From Sphingobacterium micropteri (lineage in GTDB: Bacteria > Bacteroidota > Bacteroidia > Sphingobacteriales > Sphingobacteriaceae): a DNA stretch of 64,000 bases. The stretch covers positions 186,001-250,000 of the forward strand of contig NZ_JACOIK010000005.1 in assembly GCF_014692515.1 (NCBI RefSeq), given 5' to 3'. The notes under the pieces are model-generated. The model did no database searches. It had not been told where the DNA came from and worked only from the letters and a program-made list of their open reading frames with translations. Shown here one piece after another: positions 18,827 to 27,205 of this stretch. Numbering within the stretch: the first letter of the stretch is position 1; each line of letters begins with the position of its first letter. A program made the position numbers and the translations under genes.

Positions 18827-19519
18827 ATGAACATAACGGATAAAGATGTTATCTACGAAGACAATCACTATATCGCCATTAACAAAAGGGCGGGTGATAT
18901 CGTACAGGTGGATGACACGGGAGACAAGTCACTGGAAGACATGGTCAATGTTTACCTTACGGCTAAATACCAAAAGCCAAATGGTGCATTTGTAGGGGTT
19001 ATCCATCGGTTGGATCGGCCTGTCAGTGGGATGATTCTTTTTGCAAAGACCAGCAAAGGTCTGGATCGGATGAATCGTTTGTTTCATGACCGCAAAGTAT
19101 CGAAGACCTATTTAGCCATTGTTCGTAACCGTCCGCCAAAAGATAAGGATACATTAAAAAACTGGTTGCTGCGAGACCGTAAAAAAATGGTTACCAAGGC
19201 TTACGACCGAGAAGTGAAAGGCGGAAGTTTTGCGCAATTGGATTATGAGGTTATAGGTGTTCTTGATGGCTATTATCTATTGCAGGTAGCGCCTATGACC
19301 GGACGTACCCACCAGATTCGTGCTCAATTGGCGTATATGGGTTGTCCTATCGTAGGAGACAACAAATATGGATATCCTCGGGGAAGCCTACGCCGTACAA
19401 TCTGTTTACATTCCCGTTCGCTAGAATTCGTCCACCCCATAAAGGATGAAAAGCTAAAACTCACGGCAAAACTACCTGTCGATGGCTTTTGGGAACGGTT
19501 TAATGCTTTGTTGCGATAG
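18827..19519 (+). CDS. RluA-family RNA pseudouridine synthase
   Basis: A 230-residue enzyme that isomerises uridine in rRNA or tRNA. The RluA motif HRLDRPVSGMILFAKT carries the catalytic Asp (about Asp63), followed by KTYLAIVRN and GRTHQIRAQLAYMGCPIVGDNKYG. The N-terminal S4 RNA-binding domain found in RluC/RluD is absent, so this is a compact single-domain member; the target uridine cannot be assigned. It begins 8 bases after the mlaD stop and probably shares its transcript. Confidence 0.93.
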   Translation: MNITDKDVIYEDNHYIAINKRAGDIVQVDDTGDKSLEDMVNVYLTAKYQKPNGAFVGVIHRLDRPVSGMILFAKTSKGLDRMNRLFHDRKVSKTYLAIVRNRPPKDKDTLKNWLLRDRKKMVTKAYDREVKGGSFAQLDYEVIGVLDGYYLLQVAPMTGRTHQIRAQLAYMGCPIVGDNKYGYPRGSLRRTICLHSRSLEFVHPIKDEKLKLTAKLPVDGFWERFNALLR

Positions 19520-19859
19520 AACGAATCATTCTTTCATCTTCCTTTTCCTCGCGAAAAGAAGCAAAAAGCTCGCAATTTTAAAGTGGCGACTTTTATGAAT
19601 TCGTGTTTATTTTGGAATTCATGAGCTCCCTCTGATCGGTTTTTGTTTCCTTTTTTTGAGAGAAAACCAAGAAGTGCTCATCCATTCCTTTGAAAACAAA
19701 AACTAATGGATAAAAAGGAAAAGTCAATCGCGGTTCTAGCGGCAAAGAAACCAACTGAAAAATAGTACTACAATTAAGCACAAATGTAATAGACCTGGAT
19801 GTGCCGTACATGTACTTTTGCTATACAGTATACACATAAATTAAACCAAAACATTGTAT
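19520..19859. other. Intergenic region of 340 bases between the rlu gene and the catabolic operon
   Basis: I see no protein-coding signal. It is AT-rich and contains an inverted repeat with 8-base arms (19595-19602 and 19615-19622, ATGAATTC/GAATTCAT, 12-base loop) without a T-tract, and a likely promoter with an overlapping palindrome near 19806-19820. It marks the left edge of the accessory island. Confidence 0.6.
19806..19820 (+). promoter_or_regulatory. Candidate -7 box with overlapping palindrome upstream of the RidA operon
   Basis: TACTTTTG (19813-19820) fits the -7 consensus TAnnTTTG. The perfect 10-base palindrome GTACATGTAC (19806-19815) overlaps its first three bases, a good position for a repressor or activator site. 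A further near-palindrome (TATACAGTATA) follows from 19822. ACATGT cores also occur twice upstream of the AraC gene. Confidence 0.45.
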
Positions 19860-20261
19860 ATGAGTAAGCGTAAAATTGTACACCCGGATAGAGACGCGGC
19901 TTTCGTGACCGGAGCATATTCTGATGGTGTCGTCGCAGGCGGATTTCTTTTTATTAGCGGACAGGCATCGGTGGATTTCAAAACCTCTACTTTTATCTTG
20001 GGGAGTATAGAAGAGGAAACCGCCCGTACGATGGACAACATCAAAGCCATCATCGAGGCTGCCGGAGCCACCATGGATGATGTGGTGAAGAGTACCGTTC
20101 ACTTGACGAACATAGCAGATTTTGACCGATTCAATGAAGTTTACGCAACTTATTTTGAAGGAATAAAACCTGCACGAACGACTGTCCAATCCGTATTGGG
20201 CGAAGGTATTTGTGTGGAGATTGACTGTATTGTAAAGCTTCCCCATTCCGATGAAGATTAA
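19860..20261 (+). CDS. RidA/YjgF-family deaminase
   Basis: 133 residues from ATG 19860 (a TTG six bases earlier is less likely). RidA proteins hydrolyse reactive enamine/imine intermediates made by PLP enzymes or amino-acid oxidases. Family features: GVVAGGFLFISGQASVD near the start, TMDNIKAIIEAAGATMDDVVKSTVHLTN in the middle and the Arg-containing ARTTVQSVLGEGICVEIDCI at the end, which holds the carboxylate-binding Arg. As the first gene of an operon with an aminotransferase and a PLP lyase, it likely clears imines made by them. It overlaps the next gene by 11 bases. Confidence 0.9.
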   Translation: MSKRKIVHPDRDAAFVTGAYSDGVVAGGFLFISGQASVDFKTSTFILGSIEEETARTMDNIKAIIEAAGATMDDVVKSTVHLTNIADFDRFNEVYATYFEGIKPARTTVQSVLGEGICVEIDCIVKLPHSDED

Positions 20262-21255
20262 TGTAAGCGCAAATGTAGAAGTTGCGGTCGTGGGATTAGG
20301 GCTGATGGGGTGTAGTATTGTCGTTTCTTTATTGGCATCTGGCCATCAGGTGGTGGCATTGGCACCTATATTAGGGGAGAAAGAAAAGGCGATCAACCAT
20401 ATCGTAGATCTATTGCGCCATGCCGACCGTTCCAATTTGCTGTCCAAAGGACTGTCAGCAAGTGTGGGGGCGTTAAAAGTAACGGACGACTATCGGGATA
20501 TAGCCACTTGTAAGTTTGTACAGGAATGTGTCATCGAAGACAAGGAGATAAAAAAGGTGGTATATGAAAAGATAGAAGAACAGGTTTCGGGAAATACAAT
20601 TATTGCCACGAACACGTCCGCCATACCTATCAGCGAATTACAGACATTTGTATCCCATCCCAATCGTTTCATCGGTGTACATTGGGCAGAACCGGCTTAC
20701 ATGACCCGTTTTCTGGAAGTCACATGTGGAGCAAAGACCGATACAGATACCGCGGCGTATGTGATGCAGCTTGGGGGAATCTGGGGGAAAGAACCTACCT
20801 TACTCAAAAAGGATATTCGGGGATTTATTACCAATAGACTGATGTATGCTGTTTATCGTGAAGCGTTGACCTTAGTGGAGAATGGAGAGACTACGATGGA
20901 AGACGCCGATAAGGTTTTTCGATATGATGTGGGTTCATGGATAACCTTAATGGGGATTTTCAGACGAATGGACTTTATGGGATTTGCCGATTATATCGAT
21001 TCTTTTGAGGGAATCCTCCCAAAATTAAGCAATCGTACAGATGTGCCAGATCTTATGCGGCCTTTGGTAGCAGCAGGGGCTAGAGGTATACACAATGGTA
21101 AGGGCTTTTATGACTATGATGAAAAACAAGCTAAGGCCTGGGAAGAAGCTTTCGCGCAATTTAATAAGGAAATTTATGATTTAGCAACGCGATATACAGA
21201 GAAACATATTAGGGAAAAGGTATATAATGAAGAGAAGAAGCTATCAAAAATCTAA
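20251..21255 (+). CDS. 3-hydroxyacyl-CoA dehydrogenase-family NAD-dependent enzyme
   Basis: 334 residues with an N-terminal Rossmann fold (VVGLGLMG, GxGxxG at 15-20), the NTSAIPISEL motif (~121-130) with its conserved Ser, the catalytic His in IGVHWAEPAY (about His144), and a C-terminal helical dimer domain ending GIHNGKGFYDY. This family oxidises L-3-hydroxyacyl-CoA but also CoA-free hydroxy acids such as L-gulonate and carnitine. The operon has no thiolase or enoyl-CoA hydratase, so a CoA-free 3-hydroxy acid is more likely; that is inference. It overlaps both neighbours (11 and 29 bases). Confidence 0.88.
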   Translation: MKINVSANVEVAVVGLGLMGCSIVVSLLASGHQVVALAPILGEKEKAINHIVDLLRHADRSNLLSKGLSASVGALKVTDDYRDIATCKFVQECVIEDKEIKKVVYEKIEEQVSGNTIIATNTSAIPISELQTFVSHPNRFIGVHWAEPAYMTRFLEVTCGAKTDTDTAAYVMQLGGIWGKEPTLLKKDIRGFITNRLMYAVYREALTLVENGETTMEDADKVFRYDVGSWITLMGIFRRMDFMGFADYIDSFEGILPKLSNRTDVPDLMRPLVAAGARGIHNGKGFYDYDEKQAKAWEEAFAQFNKEIYDLATRYTEKHIREKVYNEEKKLSKI

Positions 21256-22537
21256 GGATCTATTGGATAGAGCCAGTCAGGTCTTAGCAGGGGGGGTATC
21301 CTCCGAATTTCGGAAATACAATCATCCCCATGCTATCTTTTATACACATGGTGAAGGGACACATATATATGATGTAGATGGTAACGACTACTTGGACTTC
21401 ACATTAAGCCAAGGGCCGTTAATTGTTGGGCATTCCCATCCGAAGGTGTTGGAGGCGGTTGAAACTTATTCTAGAGAAGGGCAATTGTTCGCCGGACAGC
21501 ATATCAAAGAAATTGAATTGGCTGAAAAGCTGCACCAGTTAATCCCGTCGGCCGAACGGATGCGATTCTGTTTAGATGGATCAGAAGCGGTTCAAACGGC
21601 ATTCCGTGTTGCTAGGTCGAAGACGGGAAAGAATAAGTTTCTGCGTTTCGAAGGGCATTATCATGGTTGGTTAGATAATGTCGCCTGGGGAATCAGTACG
21701 CCTTCAGTAGAAGCATTGGGAGAAAATGATAACCCACATGTATTTCCTTGGTCAGCTGGATTATCGCCAAACAGTAAGGATGATTTTATCATTCTTCCGT
21801 GGAACGATTTAGAACTGATCGAACGTGTCGTCGCCGAAAAGCATGCGGAATTAGCGGCTATTATTACCGAACCGATTATGTGTAATAATGGCTGTATTGT
21901 GCCAAATGAAGGGTTTTTACAGGGGTTACGTACGATATGCGACCGTTATGATGTAGCACTCATTTTTGATGAAGTGATTACCGGCTTCCGCTTGGGGCTT
22001 GGCGGGGCGCAGGGCTACTATGGCATCACCCCGGATTTATCCATTTTTGCCAAAGCGATAGCAAGTGGATATCCGATTAGTGCTATTGTAGGCAAAAAAG
22101 AGTGGATGGATGAAATTGTGTCGGTGAGGGTGATTCATGCCGGTACCATGAATACCAGCAACCCTACCGTGGCTGCAGCACTTGCCACTATTGAAGTATT
22201 GGAAGAAGATCCGGACACCTATAATCGTATGTTTCGATTGGGAAAAAAATTGAAGGACGGGCTTCGTGCTGCGGCACAGGAGACAGGACAAAACTTATTT
22301 GTACAAGGAACAGCCGCCATGTTGAGTACCTCCTTTACTTCATTGCCTGAGGTTAAGAATTATAGAGATACGCTTCAAGCAGATAAAGCAAAACTAGGGC
22401 GTTTCATCGCGGGATTGCATGACCGGGGTATCCGTGTCATCGGACGCGGACTTTGGTATATCTCCGCCGTCCATACAGAAGAAGATATCGATAAAGCCAT
22501 TGTGATTGGAACAGAAGTGTTAAAAGAAATAAGATAA
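21227..22537 (+). CDS. Class III PLP aminotransferase, glutamate-1-semialdehyde-aminomutase-like
   Basis: A 436-residue fold-type I PLP enzyme. Residues ~40-75 hold the substrate-pocket motif (DVDGNDYLDFTLSQGPLIVGHSHP), GSEAVQTAFRVAR binds phosphate, IFDEVITGFR (about Asp248) contacts the PLP ring nitrogen and FAKAIASGYP carries the Schiff-base Lys (about Lys276). The profile resembles HemL, but the setting is catabolic and no other tetrapyrrole gene is near, so it is probably an aminotransferase for an amino-keto or beta-amino acid. It starts 29 bases inside the upstream dehydrogenase gene. Confidence 0.88.
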   Translation: MKRRSYQKSKDLLDRASQVLAGGVSSEFRKYNHPHAIFYTHGEGTHIYDVDGNDYLDFTLSQGPLIVGHSHPKVLEAVETYSREGQLFAGQHIKEIELAEKLHQLIPSAERMRFCLDGSEAVQTAFRVARSKTGKNKFLRFEGHYHGWLDNVAWGISTPSVEALGENDNPHVFPWSAGLSPNSKDDFIILPWNDLELIERVVAEKHAELAAIITEPIMCNNGCIVPNEGFLQGLRTICDRYDVALIFDEVITGFRLGLGGAQGYYGITPDLSIFAKAIASGYPISAIVGKKEWMDEIVSVRVIHAGTMNTSNPTVAAALATIEVLEEDPDTYNRMFRLGKKLKDGLRAAAQETGQNLFVQGTAAMLSTSFTSLPEVKNYRDTLQADKAKLGRFIAGLHDRGIRVIGRGLWYISAVHTEEDIDKAIVIGTEVLKEIR

Positions 22538-22538
22538 T

Positions 22539-23453
22539 ATGGATACGAGGAATGGTGTAGCAAATTCTATTATGGTTGTCGGTCAAGACCAGCTAGCCTA
22601 TAGTGTTGCCTGTAGTTTACTGGATGGCGACCATCCGGTACTATTGCTGACGGATGATAGGGGAGCCGCTGAGCATTACGTACGTAAGGAAGTCCATGAT
22701 TGTACGAAATTAGCGGTTATCACCGATTGGCCGAAAAATATAACGGCTAGATTAGTCATATTGGTTACGCCCGATAAACTGTTGGCTAAGCAGCATTTAA
22801 TAAGCCAGGTGGAAAACCGGACCGCTGAGGACACCATTATAGCGGTTAATACGGAGTGTATAGGTCTGGAAGAAATCCAGACAGATAGTACGCGCCCCAC
22901 CAGAATTTTCGGTCTGAATTGGTCATATCCCGTTCACCGGACTTTTTTTGCCGAAATTATTTCCAATGCGGAAACTGATCCAGCTACATTAGCACAATTG
23001 GAAAAATGGGTAAACGTATATGGGAAAAAAGATGCTTGTACGGTCAGGAATGGTTTTAGTATCCGTGCCAGAATGATGGCGGCGATGTTACGAGAAGGAT
23101 TGTATTTAGTTGAAAACGGATTTGCCTCCATCGAAAGTGTCGATAGAGCTTGTCGAAATGATGCTGGGTTTTATCTGTCTTTTGTCGGTAATTTCAGATA
23201 CATGGATTTGATGGGAACGTATGCTTATGGGATGGTGATGAAAGACTTAAACAGAGAATTGTCCAATATGGTTACGTTGCCTAAAATTTTGCAGGAAAAG
23301 AAAGATAAAGGAGAAACCGGCATGGCTAAAGGAAAAGGATTTTACACCTATTCTGTCGAGGAAAAAGGCTATTGGGATAGAATATTTAGAGCCTTTAGTC
23401 AGGAAATACAGCAATTGATAAAAAAATATCCACATGAGTCGTTTGATCATTGA
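22539..23453 (+). CDS. Degenerate 3-hydroxyacyl-CoA dehydrogenase paralogue
   Basis: 304 residues, clearly related to the protein at 20251-21255 along its length (compare the matching MGIFRRMDFMG and VGNFRYMDLMG, and the KGKGFYTY end). Key positions differ: the dinucleotide motif GxGxxG reads GQDQLA (15-20), the conserved NTS is NTE (104-106) and the catalytic His position is Asn (GLNWSY, about Asn127). It therefore probably lacks ordinary dehydrogenase activity and may be a structural or regulatory partner of the first enzyme. The frame is intact and coupled to its neighbours (1-base gap upstream, 20-base overlap downstream), which argues against a dead gene. Confidence 0.8.
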   Translation: MDTRNGVANSIMVVGQDQLAYSVACSLLDGDHPVLLLTDDRGAAEHYVRKEVHDCTKLAVITDWPKNITARLVILVTPDKLLAKQHLISQVENRTAEDTIIAVNTECIGLEEIQTDSTRPTRIFGLNWSYPVHRTFFAEIISNAETDPATLAQLEKWVNVYGKKDACTVRNGFSIRARMMAAMLREGLYLVENGFASIESVDRACRNDAGFYLSFVGNFRYMDLMGTYAYGMVMKDLNRELSNMVTLPKILQEKKDKGETGMAKGKGFYTYSVEEKGYWDRIFRAFSQEIQQLIKKYPHESFDH

Positions 23454-24513
23454 TGCCCATCTGGACTTGGCGATGAATGCCATCGAATGGAACCGTGATC
23501 TGGCTATGCCGTTGGAACATATTCGTTTGAAAGAAATGAATATAAACGACAAGCCGGATAGGGGCAATGGCACCGTTTGTCTGCCCGAATTGAGAAAAGG
23601 TAAAGTGGGTTTTGTGGTAGCCACCCAGTTGGCGCGCGTCAATCCGTTTAACAGTGCGTTGACGGGGTGGAATTCGCCGGCACAGGCTTGGGCAATGACA
23701 CAGGCACAACTGGCTTGGTATAGAGAAATGGAGAAACAGGGGGAGATGGTGCAGATTGTCGATAAAAAAGGCTTGGATGCCCATGTCAAACTTTGGAATG
23801 ATGTAATGATTGCAGATGAAACCAAACCGGTAGGATTCTTATTGAGCCTAGAGGGCGCGGATTCGTTGGTGACACCGGATTATCTGTATGAGGCATATGG
23901 CAATGGACTTCGGGCGTTAGGATTGTCACACTTTGGGCCTGGCCGATATGCAGATGGGACAAAGACAGCTGGACGGATTCACCCAAATGGTTTGGAATTG
24001 CTGAAAATCATGGATGAACTGCATATGATATTGGATGTAACACACCTCACAGATGAAGGCTTTGAGCAGGCGATGGAGGGCTATATGGGCCCCATTTGGG
24101 CAAGCCATCACAACGTGCGGAAAATCGTTCCTAACCAAAGACAATTGGATGACGTGCAAATTAGGCAATTGGTGGAACGGGACGCCGTTATCGGTGGGAT
24201 GCTGGATTGTTGGGCCATGGATATACGGTTTATCGATACGGTTTCTGATCCCTGGCAGCTGGATATCCGATTGGAAATGCTCATTGACCACTGGGATCAT
24301 ATCTGCCAAATAGCGGGTAATTCCTTACATATTGGCATAGGAAGTGATCTGGACGGGATATTTGGAACGGAACAGTCGCCGTGGGACATGAACTCCATTG
24401 CAGATTTACAGAAATTTGATTACCTTTTGTCCAATAAAGGCTATACCGAGCAGGATATAGATAATATATTTCACGGAAATTGGTTGCGTTTTTTGAGGAA
24501 GGCGCTAAGGTAA
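23434..24513 (+). CDS. M19-family membrane dipeptidase-like metallohydrolase
   Basis: 359 residues of the renal dipeptidase (M19) amidohydrolase family. Metal ligands are visible: HLD at 9-11, Glu in LLSLEGADS (about Glu140), His in DVTHLTDEGF (about His204) and WASHHNVRKIVPNQRQL (His225/226), plus GSDLDGIFG near the end. Members cleave dipeptides, including L-D ones, and some other amide or lactam compounds. No signal peptide is present, so it acts in the cytoplasm. Together with the D-amino-acid-type PLP enzyme downstream, a substrate with a D-residue is plausible. Confidence 0.9.
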   Translation: MSRLIIDAHLDLAMNAIEWNRDLAMPLEHIRLKEMNINDKPDRGNGTVCLPELRKGKVGFVVATQLARVNPFNSALTGWNSPAQAWAMTQAQLAWYREMEKQGEMVQIVDKKGLDAHVKLWNDVMIADETKPVGFLLSLEGADSLVTPDYLYEAYGNGLRALGLSHFGPGRYADGTKTAGRIHPNGLELLKIMDELHMILDVTHLTDEGFEQAMEGYMGPIWASHHNVRKIVPNQRQLDDVQIRQLVERDAVIGGMLDCWAMDIRFIDTVSDPWQLDIRLEMLIDHWDHICQIAGNSLHIGIGSDLDGIFGTEQSPWDMNSIADLQKFDYLLSNKGYTEQDIDNIFHGNWLRFLRKALR

Positions 24514-24526
24514 CAATATAAACAAA

Positions 24527-25906
24527 ATGGCCAACAATTTATTTCAAGCAGCGGCTTTACAAAAAGACATTACGCCTCCTTTGGGCACATTGATCAATGG
24601 AGAATTTCAGGCGAGATATGCCAATAAAATACACGACCCGTTGTATGCAAAATCGTTGCTGTTAAAGAAAAACGATACGATATTGCTGTTTATCGTCGTG
24701 GATATTTGTGCCATGCAGCAAGACTTTTTAGATGAAGTGAAAGCAGATATCTATAAAGAAACGGGAATTCCCCAATCCCACGTGCTCATTTCCAGTACGC
24801 ATACCCATTCGGCAGGGGCTGTTGCAGAGTTGTTGATGGGGCATGCTGATCTTCGGTATCGAAAAAATCTTCATGGGATTTTAGTCGATCTTGTTAGGGA
24901 GACACTTCCTCATCTTCGTGCAGCCAAGATCGCGTTTGGGGCTACAGATGCTCCGGAACATGTATTGTGCCGAAGATATAAGATGGCTCCCCAATATAAA
25001 GCATTTAATCCGGTAACAGGGGGACATGATCTGGTGAAAACCAACCCGTTTGGAGATGAAGAGCACATTGTAGAAAGAAATTCTACCCCCGATACGCAAT
25101 TAGCTTATCTGGGTGTAAAAGGATTGGATGATCAATGGATAGCACTTTTAGCCAATTATTCTTTGCATTATGTAGGTGATACCGAACGTGGCACTATCAG
25201 TGCGGATTATTTCGGTTGTTTCGCGAAGAGGCTTAAAGAGGTACTGTCTGGAGATGATAGTAACTTCGTCGCGATGATGAGCAATGGCACCAGTGGCGAA
25301 ATCAATATTTGGGATTTTGTAAATGCGGGTCGTTACCCAACCGAACCACACCGTAAAAGTGAATATATCGGTCGGGATTTAGCCGATAAAGTTTTAGCGA
25401 ACGTACAAGACCTCCAATGGGAAGAATACCCTGTTTTGGATGTGTTGTACGAAGAGGTGCCGGTAGGGATCAGAAAGCCATCCGCACAGGAACTAGAGAA
25501 AGCAAAGCAGATGATCCAGGATACGGATTATGAGCATATCGTACTGAATGAAGATGGTTATCGGCGTATTTATGCCCGGGAACAGGTTTTGCTGGCAGAA
25601 TTTCCAGAGCAAAGGCAGTTCTATATTCAGTCTTTTCGTATCGGTAGTGGTATAATAGGTGCGTTGGGCGGTGAATTTTTTGCGGAAACAGGATTGGCCT
25701 TGAAAGCCAAGGCCGCTCCCGGGAAATATTTTACGATCTGTTTAGCAAACGACTACGTCGGTTATGTACCACCTAAGCATGAAATAATGTTAGGCGGCTA
25801 TGAGACTTGGCGTTGCCGCACCAGTTTCTTGGAAGAAATCGCAGCGGAAAAAATAAGCGGTGTTTTATCGGAACAGATTGAACAGCACATACATGAATTG
25901 GTATAA
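24527..25906 (+). CDS. Neutral/alkaline ceramidase-like amidase, cytoplasmic
   Basis: 459 residues resembling the N-terminal domain of neutral ceramidases. DITPPLG is near the start, the zinc motif STHTHSAGAV holds His92 and His94, and NGTSGEIN (~250) lies where the nucleophile-containing loop of ceramidases sits. True bacterial ceramidases are secreted and about 640 residues; this protein has no signal peptide and lacks the C-terminal immunoglobulin-like domain. It is better read as a zinc amidase on a small N-acyl or amide substrate inside the cell. It begins 13 bases after the dipeptidase gene and overlaps the next by 14 bases. Confidence 0.8.
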   Translation: MANNLFQAAALQKDITPPLGTLINGEFQARYANKIHDPLYAKSLLLKKNDTILLFIVVDICAMQQDFLDEVKADIYKETGIPQSHVLISSTHTHSAGAVAELLMGHADLRYRKNLHGILVDLVRETLPHLRAAKIAFGATDAPEHVLCRRYKMAPQYKAFNPVTGGHDLVKTNPFGDEEHIVERNSTPDTQLAYLGVKGLDDQWIALLANYSLHYVGDTERGTISADYFGCFAKRLKEVLSGDDSNFVAMMSNGTSGEINIWDFVNAGRYPTEPHRKSEYIGRDLADKVLANVQDLQWEEYPVLDVLYEEVPVGIRKPSAQELEKAKQMIQDTDYEHIVLNEDGYRRIYAREQVLLAEFPEQRQFYIQSFRIGSGIIGALGGEFFAETGLALKAKAAPGKYFTICLANDYVGYVPPKHEIMLGGYETWRCRTSFLEEIAAEKISGVLSEQIEQHIHELV

Positions 25907-26987
25907 TTTACATACACCTGAACACGTGGATACACCGGCACTATTGGTTTATCCGGATCGTATCCAGCATAATATCGAGGCGCTTAAAGGTATGATTGAT
26001 CGTGTCGACAGATTGCGTCCGCATGTCAAAACCCACAAAACGAAAGAAATTACCCGGATGCAACTGGATGCAGGCATTCGTAAGTTTAAATGTGCAACGA
26101 TTGCCGAAGCGGAAATGCTAGGAGAGTGTGGTGTGCCGGACGTGTTGTTGGCTTATCCGTTATATGGAGCAAAACTACAGCGGTTTGTGACACTAGTTCA
26201 ACATTTTCCCCAGACGCGTTTCTCCGCTATAGTCGATCATGTGGATGCTGTAAAGAATCTATCGGCTATCGCTGTTCAAAACGAGATACAGATAGATGTA
26301 TTCATCGACCTGAATATAGGGATGGGGCGTACAGGTATAGTACCCGATGATGCCGCTTTCGAACTATACCGATTTTGCAGTGGGGTGGATGGGTTAAACG
26401 TGAAAGGTTTGCACGCGTATGATGGTCATGTGCGCGAAATAAATATAGCAGAGCGTAAAAATATTTGTGATCGGAATTATGAGCCTATTGCTAAGTTAAT
26501 AGAGCGATTATTGGATGGAGGCTTCGAGAAGCCATCGGTGGTTATCGGCGGTTCACCGTCCTTTCCTATTTACGCGCAATATCCGGAGGTGGAATGCAGC
26601 CCTGGGACATTTGTTCTATGGGATAAAGGTTATGCAGATACGCTGCCGGAGCAAAATTTTCTTCCGGCGGCTGTACTAATGACACGTGTAGTTTCTTTAC
26701 CCTCCGAAAATACGATTTGTGTTGATTTGGGCTATAAAGCTATAGCATCGGAAAATCCATTGGCGAATCGGGTATTTTTTCTAAATGCTTCTCATCTAAA
26801 ACCGATAAGCCACAGCGAAGAACATCTCGTACTAGAAGCTGGTGTAAATCATCACTTTCAAGTAGGCGATGTATTGTATGCTTTGCCTATCCATATTTGC
26901 CCGACGGTCGCATTGTATGATAAATTATTGGTCGTGGAAAATAACGCTGTCGTGGGGGAATGGGAGGTTGTGGCGAGGAGGAGGTAA
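25893..26987 (+). CDS. D-threonine aldolase/D-serine dehydratase-type PLP enzyme
   Basis: 364 residues from ATG 25893 (a GTG at 25860 would lengthen the overlap). The N-terminal half is an alanine-racemase-like barrel with the Schiff-base Lys in RPHVKTHKTKE (about Lys46). The C-terminal domain has the His-x-Cys metal pair of the DSD/D-threonine-aldolase group in LPIHICPTVALYDK. Family reactions are retro-aldol cleavage of D-beta-hydroxy amino acids, or dehydration of D-serine or 3-hydroxyaspartate. With the downstream aldehyde dehydrogenase, an aldolase making an aldehyde is an attractive reading. Confidence 0.88.
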   Translation: MNWYNLHTPEHVDTPALLVYPDRIQHNIEALKGMIDRVDRLRPHVKTHKTKEITRMQLDAGIRKFKCATIAEAEMLGECGVPDVLLAYPLYGAKLQRFVTLVQHFPQTRFSAIVDHVDAVKNLSAIAVQNEIQIDVFIDLNIGMGRTGIVPDDAAFELYRFCSGVDGLNVKGLHAYDGHVREINIAERKNICDRNYEPIAKLIERLLDGGFEKPSVVIGGSPSFPIYAQYPEVECSPGTFVLWDKGYADTLPEQNFLPAAVLMTRVVSLPSENTICVDLGYKAIASENPLANRVFFLNASHLKPISHSEEHLVLEAGVNHHFQVGDVLYALPIHICPTVALYDKLLVVENNAVVGEWEVVARRR

Positions 26988-27007
26988 TTTTTTGAGGTTT
27001 TTTTGCC

Positions 27008-27030
27008 TATCTTTGTGATAACTAGGAGGT
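27008..27030 (+). promoter_or_regulatory. Candidate -7 box and strong Shine-Dalgarno of the toxin-antitoxin pair
   Basis: TATCTTTG (27008-27015) fits the Bacteroidota -7 box. AGGAGGT (27024-27030) sits three bases before the antitoxin ATG. Such a complete Shine-Dalgarno is rare in this window and decides the start. Confidence 0.55.
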
Positions 27031-27033
27031 CAT

Positions 27034-27201
27034 ATGAAAACGACTAAAAAGAAAATAGACAAAGAAAATATCGATCAGTTAATAGCGGAGGCCGAGGAAC
27101 TGGTAAAACAAAAAAAGATGTCCAAGACTTGGTTGGCGTTTTTGAAAGCTGTGAAAAATCCTGGTATTGAAATCGTTGATATGAGAGCTGTTTTGAAATA
27201 A
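27034..27201 (+). CDS. Small antitoxin partner of the VapC-like toxin
   Basis: A 55-residue protein, Lys- and Glu-rich and mostly helical (KIDKENIDQLIAEAEELVKQK, then MSKTWLAFLKAVKNP). It has an AGGAGGT sequence just before its ATG and ends 4 bases before the PIN-domain toxin gene, the standard antitoxin-first order. I do not recognise a VapB DNA-binding class with certainty; the assignment rests on size, position and coupling. Its C-terminal part would wrap the toxin. Confidence 0.75.
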   Translation: MKTTKKKIDKENIDQLIAEAEELVKQKKMSKTWLAFLKAVKNPGIEIVDMRAVLK

Positions 27202-27205
27202 TGAA

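Noticed and set aside
19520..19859. tRNA, small RNA or short gene in the 340-base gap
   Set aside because: No cloverleaf or convincing reading frame was seen. The inverted repeat at 19595-19622 lacks a T-tract.
21227..22537. Annotation as HemL in heme biosynthesis
   Set aside because: The fold matches, but it lies inside a catabolic operon with no other tetrapyrrole gene, so a heme role is not supported by context.
22539..23453. Calling the second dehydrogenase a pseudogene
   Set aside because: Active-site residues are lost, but the frame is intact, full-length and translationally coupled to both neighbours.
23247..23825. Antisense reading frame (192 codons) across the second dehydrogenase and the dipeptidase gene
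   Set aside because: Both plus-strand genes have clear family motifs here; the antisense product is not protein-like.
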